Shown here: positions 53,380 through 61,304 of the stretch, piece by piece
How the letters are laid out: each line of letters opens with the position of its first letter
Position numbering within the stretch: position 1 is the stretch's first letter
Source: Endotrypanum monterogeii
Taxonomy: Eukaryota; Euglenozoa; Kinetoplastea; Trypanosomatida; Trypanosomatidae
Assembly: GCA_000333855.2 (NCBI GenBank)
Contig: CM007314.1
Location: forward strand, 1,167,768 to 1,231,767
Direction: 5' to 3'
DNA: 64,000 nt
The notes under the pieces: model-generated
What the model was told of the DNA's origin: nothing
Databases searched by the model: none
What the model saw: the letters and a program-made list of their open reading frames with translations, nothing else
Position numbers and translations under genes: made by a program

Positions 53380-53823
53380 TCACGCAGTCCGACGCAGAAG
53401 AGAAGCCGCATATTCCGCGGACTTTACATGCACCTCCTCGTTGCGTGGCGCGCTGCTGCCGGACGACGTGGCGCGGGGACTCTCGCAGCAGGGGTAACCC
53501 ACCCGCTCCTGTAACTTGCCCTGCCCTGCCCTCCCCCCCTCCCTCCCCAGCACTGAGAGAAGCGTGCGTGTGTGTGTGTGTGTGTGTACGTGTGCAGAGA
53601 GGGGGAGGTGTGCTACATCCACACGGGTGGCAGGGGGCACCTCGGACATTTCCACCTCCTCACGCCGGGCGACACTGTCGCTGTGCTCTGAGATCCACGC
53701 TGGGCAAACATGGGCACAACTAATGATGAGCGCACGCAACGGGCTACGCTGCACGTAGGGGACTATGCGCCTAAGCACCTCGCCCTCGAGGAGCCAAGTG
53801 GAAGTCGAACCCCAAATGTTCAT
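53380..53823 (-). CDS. Doubtful ORF downstream of the prozyme (147 aa)
   Basis: ATG at 53823, 147 codons, not recognised. In favour: the first 70 codons have roughly two thirds G/C in third position, unlike the surrounding spacer, and a T11 tract with AG near 53889 could supply a spliced-leader site. Against: part of the frame is a (CA)n repeat read as HTHTHT, followed by a glycine/arginine-rich stretch from a G-run, there is no domain, and the GC-rich character continues past the stop in other frames. It may be a young or decayed gene, or chance. Confidence 0.3.
   Translation of the reverse strand: MNIWGSTSTWLLEGEVLRRIVPYVQRSPLRALIISCAHVCPAWISEHSDSVARREEVEMSEVPPATRVDVAHLPLSAHVHTHTHTRTLLSVLGREGGRAGQGKLQERVGYPCCESPRATSSGSSAPRNEEVHVKSAEYAASLLRRTA
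53567..53589. repeat. (GT)n microsatellite
   Basis: About 11 GT units with one interruption, inside the doubtful ORF. Confidence 0.9.
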
Positions 53824-54209
53824 GAATGAAAAAATATAACCCGCAGGAAAATCCGTTCGTTGTGCATTTGAACAATCGCAAGACTCCGAAGATGGGGGTG
53901 GGAAAAAAAAAAATTATGCGCTGCCCCACTCTGAGGAAGCCAAGAGGAGAACGAGCCAGGGGACGAGGCAAACACGAGGAAACCCAAGAGAAACAGTAGC
54001 TCACTGCGCATCGCGCTCTTGTGGATTTTCCTTTTTTTTTTCCGGTTTGACCCGAAGAGTTGTATAATGGGCCGTTGTCTTCAAAAAGCAATCCACCAGA
54101 CACCAAGTGATGCCAACATCAAGGGAATTGCCTGGACCACCACCCCCCTACCGCTTCACTTCACCGCGACCCCATGAGTGTTGGAACAGGAGTCTTCCTG
54201 TCGGCTCTG

Positions 54210-55163
54210 CTACTCGGCCCTGCGGGCAAACAAAAGCTGGTGAAACGCATACCCCTCACCGAAAAAGTTGACTGTTCGATTCTGCAGTGTGTAGGCACTG
54301 AAGGTCTGCAAGTTACGGCGCATCGCCAATCCGTCTGCATCCTTGTCCTGCAAGGCGATGATCGTGAAGCGGAGTGGTTGGTAGCAGTCGATGAGTTCCT
54401 GCAAGCGTGCTGAAGTGGCCACAGCAGCCTTGGCGTTTGTCTCGAAGGAAACGCAAGGCACACCAGCAAAGGTGCGCGTGACTTCGTATTCGCCATTCGG
54501 CAAAGCACCGAAGCGCTGCGTCGTTTTCTGCGCGACACCGTGTTCGGTCACAACGTCGTAGAGGAACACGTTCAGCTGTACATCCTCCTCCTTCCTCTCC
54601 GCCCCTCGCTCCACATTGTCGTACACAAAGTTGAAGTAGTGGTCGCTGTCCACCGGCCCCGTGAGGAAGGACTTGCCGGTCGGAAACGCCGCCTTCAGCT
54701 CCGCATACTCCTGAGCCATGATATCGCTCGTTTCGCTCTCGGCACACCACGGCGAGGTTGTGTTCTTGCGCAGGTACGAGGCCCACTCCACACACGCACC
54801 CTTTGCTTTGATGAGTGAAATAATCGGGATGAAGACGTGATGTAGCATGACTTCCGAGGCAGACGTCAAGATCAGCTTGTGTGGCGTCACGATGGCGATG
54901 GTTTGCGTCATTTCCAGTGACAGAAGATTCTCTGCAGACGAGTGGTGATGCAGCTTCTGCCCCGCAGCCGCGAGCACATCCTCGAGCTCCACCACAGTGA
55001 ACAACTGCAGATCCACGGGGGTGGCGAAGTCGAGCTCGAGGCGCTTCTCGAGTCCACTGTCGCTGTAGTCAGTGGGGTTCGAAAATCCTCCCCAGAGCGA
55101 CATCAAGGCGTGGACAGACTCAGGGAAACCATCGCGCGGAGAAGCCCATGCGTTGGAGGACAT
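54210..55163 (-). CDS. AdoMetDC prozyme (catalytically dead paralogue)
   Basis: 317 residues, clearly related to AdoMetDC: LMSLWGGFSNPTDYSDSGLEKRLEL at the start, the shared FPTGKSFLTGPVDSDHYFNF block (about 160-179), CVEWASYLRKN and the C-terminal QPLRFTIIAL. The residues needed for chemistry are gone. The processing site ESS of the active enzyme aligns with MTQT (about 85-88), so no pyruvoyl group can form. The cysteine corresponds to serine 101, and the HITPE histidine block is replaced by VTRTFAG. This is the trypanosomatid prozyme, which activates AdoMetDC by forming a heterodimer and is the regulated partner in T. brucei. The length fits the family. The first suitable ATG is 55163; an AG at 55175-55176 below a C/T tract would give a very short leader. 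Confidence 0.94.
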   Translation of the reverse strand: MSSNAWASPRDGFPESVHALMSLWGGFSNPTDYSDSGLEKRLELDFATPVDLQLFTVVELEDVLAAAGQKLHHHSSAENLLSLEMTQTIAIVTPHKLILTSASEVMLHHVFIPIISLIKAKGACVEWASYLRKNTTSPWCAESETSDIMAQEYAELKAAFPTGKSFLTGPVDSDHYFNFVYDNVERGAERKEEDVQLNVFLYDVVTEHGVAQKTTQRFGALPNGEYEVTRTFAGVPCVSFETNAKAAVATSARLQELIDCYQPLRFTIIALQDKDADGLAMRRNLQTFSAYTLQNRTVNFFGEGYAFHQLLFARRAE

Positions 55164-57230
55164 TTTGTTTTCACCTAGGCCAACGGTGATGACAAATGTA
55201 CGACAGGGGTGTGTGCCGGGGGGAGGCGGGAAAGGAAGGAGGGAGAGACAAGGCGCGCAGGCAGGGAGGGGCGAGGGTTTAGCGACACACGTGTAGTGAA
55301 CAGTCAGGGGCACTTGGGGAAGCGGAGGTAGACAACAGACCACGCACAAGCGAGCGACATGAAAGACTAATGAAAAAAAAAAAGCGGTGCTAGTGATAAA
55401 GGAGAAGAATCGACTATATAAATGGAGTGAGACAGCGTGTTCAATGAGTATTCTTGACAGAATTCAGAGACAAGGTATATATGCTTCTTGAAATGTTTTT
55501 TTTTTTCGGGAGGGAGTGGGATGTGTGAAGCAAGGCGCAGCAGAAACCGACGTGAAGACGAGAGCGAGGCAACAGAACGTAGAAATTTTAGACGACTGAG
55601 ATGTGTGACCATTACACACACAGAGAAAGTAGGCAGAAAATATCCAGAATAATAATAAAAAGCAGCGAGATGCAGATCAAGATTAGATCGACAATTCATG
55701 CTTGCAGCGCGACCCTTTCTGATAAAACCCACCCGATCGCTTTTTATTTTTGTTTCCCAGAGCGGTGTGAGAATCAGAGAGCTCCCTCGTATAGCTGTGG
55801 TTAGGTGCCTGTATGCATACACGAGGTACACTACTTTGGATAGATAGCCGGTCCTCATCAGCTCGCATCCCATATTTTCACACCCATCAAACAAGGGTGG
55901 TCGAAGGTGGACATCCGAAAGGGAGGGGAGGGAGAAATATATATAAATATATATATATTTTTTTTGGTAAAAGAAGTGAGAGCCCACTGGGCTGACCATC
56001 TCAGCCTTCACTTCTTCTGGAGTCAATGTTTGAAGGTATGTCCCGTGGAGAGTTCTTCGAGTCGCATGAAAAAGCACTATCCTAATGTTTTGTTAGTTGC
56101 TTGTTCATTTGTTTTTTTTTGGGGGGGAGCGCTTCATATTGTTCTCAAGAAAAGAGAAAGATCGACATCCTGAGATTCATCTGCTGCACTACTTGGCCAC
56201 TTATCGAATCACGTTGCCACCACTTCAATTCCCCCAAACATTTTATGCACACACATTCAAACAAACTCACGAATACGCATACACCTGCACACGCCAGTCG
56301 GGATATGAAGCCTCTGACCCCTGAACGAGCGGCTCATCAGCCGCCCATCCACCCCGTGTTTGCTTAACGTGTTTTCCCCTTTGAGTAGTACCATTTCCTG
56401 TGGGTGTCGGTCTCCTTGCCTCTGCCTTCACGCTCGCATAAGATAGCCTAACCCACCCGCCCCCTATTTTCGGCTGACTCCTTTCTGCGGGCGAAAAAAA
56501 GCAACAGAGGATCGGAGTGGATCGATGCTCCACATACCTCAGAAAACGCCGCCGGAAAAAAAAACATTTGCTTGGAAGAAAGAAGGCACAAAAAAAGGAG
56601 ACGAGGAGCAAGAAGGCATGGTAGGAGGGATACACGTGAAACGCCGAGTTGAGGCCAGCGATTTGTGCCTAAACGCAAACATTTTTTTTTTTTTTTACAA
56701 CACGGGGGGAAGGGGTGTGCAAGATAAGGAAGAAGTGGGGAAACAAGGTGGAGTGAAACACAAAGAGAGAGGGCGGACGGGAAAAAGGCAGGGGCAGGGG
56801 GAGGGAAACAGGAAGTCGCTGAAACGACTTGTCACCCCTGCGAGTGATTCCTTCAATCCTTTTGTCACTTTGTATCCGACCACGGGGCCCTAAAAAAAAA
56901 AAGCCAACAGACACCAATAATAAAAATAAGGTAACGACAAAGAGAGAAAACAGTTAAAATTAAGGACACGGACAGAGAAGCGAGCTCACTGAAATAAAAA
57001 CCGCACACTCTGCGTTAGAGAACACACATTATCGTCGTGATCATTCTTTGGGAAGCATAAGGACGTGGAGGAAAATACACGAGGCGCTAAACCACACATA
57101 CACTTACACATACGCGCAGGAAAACATTTTTTTTTTGGTAGCTTTGCGCTTGCATTCCTCGCATCCGGTGAGAAGAGTGCAGTGAATACCACGCCGGGAC
57201 GCGTGGGAGGACAAAAAGAACGCGAGGCTT
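55164..57230. other. 2.1-kb spacer
   Basis: Prozyme leader and ValRS 3' UTR. No gene seen. Pyrimidine tract on the minus strand at about 55212-55255 and an AT tract at about 55935-55970. Confidence 0.7.
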
Positions 57231-60155
57231 TTAATTGAAGCTTGACATTTTTTCTATACCCTCTCGTAGTTGTGTCCCCTGCGTCTCCAGAGAGTTAAGC
57301 TTCTCGGTGTTGGCCAGACGAATCTCCTTCGGGACCTTCGTTTCATAATTGGGAATAGACATTTTCTTCTTCAGCCCCTCCATCTGCTTAGTGAGGGCCT
57401 CCAACTGCTTCTTTAGTTTGGCCACCTCCTTCTCCACGTCAATGAAACCCACAAGCATCATGTTCACGCCCACTTCTTTGGTCACCAAGGAAAACCCGCA
57501 GCCCGTCGGCACTGCCGTCGCCTCCTCCTCCGGAGAAACCATAGTCACTTGGCCCACGACACCAAGCGTTGACACCATCATCGTCTCCGCCTGGAATAGC
57601 CTCTGCAGCTGCGGCGTGTGCGCCGTCACCCAGACGTCAGGCTTGTGTTTGTTCGTCAGCGAATAAGAAGCTTTGGTGGAGCGAACGCTGTGGACAACTT
57701 CGAGAATAATCGACATGTCACTTTCTGATTCCGCGCTTAACCATCCACTCGGCGTCGGGTACTTGGCAAGCATGATTGATTCGGTGTCAAAGCTACTGTA
57801 GTTGGGCAAGCGATGCCAGAGCTCCTCCGTGAGGAAAGGCATCATTGGGTGTAACATCCGCAGCGCCTTCTCGACAACGTGGAGCAGCACATCCTGCACC
57901 AGCTGCTTCTTCTCACCGCCCTTCTGAATGGTCGGCTTCGTCAGCTCCAGGAAGACGTCACACAGCTCGTACAGCCAGAAGCGGTAGACAGCACCGGTAG
58001 CCAAGGCGAAGTCGTAAAGACCTTCCGACATGCCTTGAGTGGCCTCCGCGATGGCGACGTCGAGGCGCGAGAGAATCCAGCGGCACTCGAGCGGCATTGC
58101 AGCCGCGTCCTCTGCGGGGTTGAAATCCTGCTTCTTGGGTACGTAGGTTGTGCCCAGGGCATGGTACAGGACGTAGCGCACAACGTTCCAAAGCTTGTTG
58201 CAGAATTGGCGATAAGCAACAACACGTTGGATGTCGAGGTTGACGCTGCGGCCAGATTGGGTGTAGGAAAGAAGACCAAAGCGGAGCGCATCGCTACCAC
58301 ACTCTGGAATGCCGTCCGGAAAAAACTCCTTCTGTTGCTTTATGGCCTTATCCACCTCCTTATCGCTCAGGTTGCCTGTGCGCACCGACTCGTGCAGGGT
58401 CTCCAGGGTCACGCCGTTGATGACATAAAGCGGGTCGACTACATTTCCTTTTGACTTTGACATCTTCTCACCGTTTTTATCACGAACCATGGCGTGTAGA
58501 AATACCTCCTTGTATGGAAGCTTGTTCGTGAAGTGGAGCGAGAGCATCACCATGCGAGCCACCCAGAAGAACAAAATGTCGTGCCCAGTTTCCATCAACG
58601 CGTTCGGGAAAAAGCGACTCATGTCGTCCGAGTCATTGGGCCAGCCAAGCGTGGAGAAGGGCCACAGGCCGGAACTGAACCACGTGTCGAGCACGTCAGG
58701 GTCCTGCTCAAACGAGGCCTCCGCGATTTGGGCGTCGGTCAGACCGAACATTTTCTTTGCCTTCGCGTGCGCCTCTTCCAGATTGCGGGCGACCACCCAC
58801 GAGTCCTCGCTCTGCGGCAGCGGACCGAGAACCTTGTAGGCGGGAATGCGGTGACCCCACCAGAGCTGGCGCGACACACACCACGGCTTAATGTTTTCCA
58901 GCCAGTGGTACCATACCGCCTCATGGGATGACGGATAGAGACGTAGGTCACCATTTCGCACAGCCTCGACAGAGCGTCGGGCCATGTCAGAGCAGTCCAC
59001 GAACCACTGTGGCATCAACATCGGCTCCACAATGTCGCCGGTGCGAGCGCAGCGCCCCACACGGTATTCATACGGCTCCACACCGCGTAGCAGCCCCAGT
59101 TCATCCAACTTTTTCACAATCTCGCGGCGGCAGTCAAAGCGGTGCATGCCTTTGAACGGCTCCATCGTAACATTGCCCTTCATATCCATCATGACCAGCT
59201 GCGGCAAATTGTGGCGCTTACCAGACTCGAAATCGTTTGGATCGTGGGCAGGGGTGATCTTCACCGCACCGGTTCCAAAATTTATATCGACCAGTGTCGC
59301 ATCCAAGACAATCGGGATGGTGGCGTCGCGGAATGGGCACTTGAGGAACTTACCGTGAAACTTCTTATAGCGCTCATCTTCGGGGTGAATGGCGACGGCC
59401 GTATCGCCAAGCAGCGTCTCCGGCCGCGTCGTCGCAATCACAAGCTCGTCGTCGCTATCCACGACTTTGTAAGCGACGTGAGTAAGACTACCCATGTCAA
59501 CCTTTCGGTTGTAGTTGGGGATCGCCATCTTAGACATCTTGCCCACATCAGCAAACTCTACCTCCAGGTCAGAGATGGCACTCTGGAGCGCGCAGCACCA
59601 GTTCACCAAACGAGTGTCACGGTGAACTAGGCCATCCTCGTGCAGGCGCACAAACGCCTCCACGACGGCCGCCGACGACTTCTCGTCCATCGTGAAGCGT
59701 TCTCGGGTCCAGTCGAGCGACAGGCCAATGTTGCGAAACTGCTTCGTGATCATGCCAGCGTGGTTCTCCTTGAACTCCCACAGGCGCTTCGTGAACTCCT
59801 CACGGCCAAGCTCGTGGCGGCTTTTGCCCTCCTCCTTCATGACACGGCGCTCCACGACGACCTGGGTGGCGATGCCAGCATGGTCAGTGCCAGGGAGGTA
59901 GAGGGTGTTGTCACCCGACATGCGATGAAAGCGGGTGAGAGTGTCCTGCACAGCGCCGGTGAGAGCGTGGCCGAGGTGCAGGTACCCAGTGACGTTCGGT
60001 GGCGGGGCGACGATCACAAAAGATTTGGCCTTCGTATCGGGGTCACGATCTGAGGTGGGCCTAAAAAAGCCTGACTTCTCCCACCACGCATACCAGTCTG
60101 CCTCCACGGCGGCCGGTTCGTACGCGGCCGCCATCTCGGGAGCCAAAGACTTCAT
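57231..60155 (-). CDS. ValRS: Valyl-tRNA synthetase
   Basis: 974-residue class I aminoacyl-tRNA synthetase of the valine type. The HIGH signature is in APPPNVTGYLHLGHALTGA (HLGH at 60-63), followed by LPGTDHAGIATQ, the editing domain with ATTRPETLLGDTAVAI, the tRNA-dependent RQLWWGHRIPAY, DVLDTWFSSGLWPFSTLGWP, and KMSKS in GEKMSKSKGNVVDP (about 563). The anticodon-binding domain and a C-terminal coiled coil (about 905-970, EVAKLKKQLEALTKQMEGLKKK) complete it, as in other ValRS. It charges tRNA-Val. Trypanosomatids usually have one ValRS gene serving cytosol and mitochondrion; the frame is open upstream of this ATG to about 60257 (VFFLSFFPKTFRR) but lacks an ATG there, so a longer targeted form would need a non-ATG start. 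Confidence 0.97.
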   Translation of the reverse strand: MKSLAPEMAAAYEPAAVEADWYAWWEKSGFFRPTSDRDPDTKAKSFVIVAPPPNVTGYLHLGHALTGAVQDTLTRFHRMSGDNTLYLPGTDHAGIATQVVVERRVMKEEGKSRHELGREEFTKRLWEFKENHAGMITKQFRNIGLSLDWTRERFTMDEKSSAAVVEAFVRLHEDGLVHRDTRLVNWCCALQSAISDLEVEFADVGKMSKMAIPNYNRKVDMGSLTHVAYKVVDSDDELVIATTRPETLLGDTAVAIHPEDERYKKFHGKFLKCPFRDATIPIVLDATLVDINFGTGAVKITPAHDPNDFESGKRHNLPQLVMMDMKGNVTMEPFKGMHRFDCRREIVKKLDELGLLRGVEPYEYRVGRCARTGDIVEPMLMPQWFVDCSDMARRSVEAVRNGDLRLYPSSHEAVWYHWLENIKPWCVSRQLWWGHRIPAYKVLGPLPQSEDSWVVARNLEEAHAKAKKMFGLTDAQIAEASFEQDPDVLDTWFSSGLWPFSTLGWPNDSDDMSRFFPNALMETGHDILFFWVARMVMLSLHFTNKLPYKEVFLHAMVRDKNGEKMSKSKGNVVDPLYVINGVTLETLHESVRTGNLSDKEVDKAIKQQKEFFPDGIPECGSDALRFGLLSYTQSGRSVNLDIQRVVAYRQFCNKLWNVVRYVLYHALGTTYVPKKQDFNPAEDAAAMPLECRWILSRLDVAIAEATQGMSEGLYDFALATGAVYRFWLYELCDVFLELTKPTIQKGGEKKQLVQDVLLHVVEKALRMLHPMMPFLTEELWHRLPNYSSFDTESIMLAKYPTPSGWLSAESESDMSIILEVVHSVRSTKASYSLTNKHKPDVWVTAHTPQLQRLFQAETMMVSTLGVVGQVTMVSPEEEATAVPTGCGFSLVTKEVGVNMMLVGFIDVEKEVAKLKKQLEALTKQMEGLKKKMSIPNYETKVPKEIRLANTEKLNSLETQGTQLREGIEKMSSFN

Positions 60156-60317
60156 GATGAATGCACAACGCCGAAACGTTTTCGGAAAGAAAGAAAGAAA
60201 AAAGACACCCGCAGTTTTGAGGAGAGGAGAGCGTGTGTATGTAGGTGGCCCCTCCAACTCGCGGCAAGAAGAAAGTTGAGTCCAAGTGGTGAGGGGAGAG
60301 GGGAAAAAAAGAGAGCG

Positions 60318-60333
60318 CTAAAAAAAAAAAAGG
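60318..60333 (-). promoter_or_regulatory. Candidate spliced-leader acceptor for ValRS
   Basis: Minus strand: T12 directly followed by AG at 60318-60319, about 163 bases above the ATG; a second T/C tract lies between without an AG before the start codon. Confidence 0.5.
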
Positions 60334-61278
60334 AAAAGGCAAAACGCCAACGCTGTTTGCCCTCAGGAGCGAGAGCGAAACAAGCCGACTTGGTCACTTC
60401 ACGCCTGCACACACGCGCACCGGTGCACAGACAGTTGTGTCAAAAGAAAAAAAAAATTCTATGTTGTTTTTACTGCACCACGAAAAAAACGCACGCACAT
60501 CCAAGCATAAACGTATGACATTAAACACACACACAAACGTGTGCCATTGGCGCCATGTCACATGAACAAAAAAAACAGATTGATTGTAGATGGAGGAAGA
60601 GGCCACACGGGGTGAGTACGATTCCAGAGTTGAAAAAAAAAAAGAGGCACCGATGATACGCAGAGGGTAGAGAATGAAGGGGATGAGGCAAACGGTTGAA
60701 TGGCTTGGAGGCACAACTACATCCTACATGGGAGCGATACAACTGAGCATTAGCAAACAAACAGCTTTTTTTTTTTCTGACATCCCTTTTCTGTGTACAG
60801 CACAGGAGAGGACAGAAGGTTCGTGCATGCCCGTATAGTTTCTTTCGCTTCGAAAAGGGGGGATTGAGGAACAAGAAGCAGTGCAGTATGCTGATATACC
60901 TGGCCCCTCCCCTTCTACACACATACAGACGACTATCACTCAACTATGATTGGAGATGATAGGATACAGACACTCATAAAGAGCGTCGATGGAAGTATGT
61001 CGTCGCGAGTGTGCGCTCCACAGGGTGTGGTCTCCCTCTGCGACCTTTTGGGATCTTGTTTTATTTTTTTCGCTATCACCGCCGTATTTTTTTTCTATTT
61101 GTGCAAGCACGCAAACAGTATTCTAGGCAAGAAGGTATACGTAAGCACAGCGACCTATACACTGGGTAAAGAAAAGAAAAACTGAACCGTAAAGGTGAGC
61201 CAGAGGGGTAAGGTGAAAAGCACTCTGGGGTTTAGCCATAAGCACAGATACTTGGAGAGCTCGACGAAGTGCAAAAAG

Positions 61279-61304
61279 ACTATATATATATATATATATA
61301 TATA
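61279..61304. repeat. (TA)n microsatellite
   Basis: About 12 TA units in the right-end spacer. Confidence 0.95.

Larger units (their letters stand above)
45344..54209. other. 8.9-kb gene-poor region between prozyme and AdoMetDC
   Basis: Apart from one weak ORF (53380-53823), no credible gene is seen on either strand. There are no long ATG frames, many (TA)n tracts, homopurine runs on the plus strand and a 20-base gap at 47765-47784. The block 52900-53800 is more GC-rich than the rest. If transcribed as usual it would be mostly prozyme 3' UTR and AdoMetDC leader, or it may hold non-coding RNA or degenerate elements that I cannot recognise. Confidence 0.65.

Noticed and set aside
53197..53758. 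Plus-strand frames in the GC-rich island
   Set aside because: Opposite to the transcription unit and rich in repeat-derived residues; the minus-strand frame is the better, still weak, candidate.
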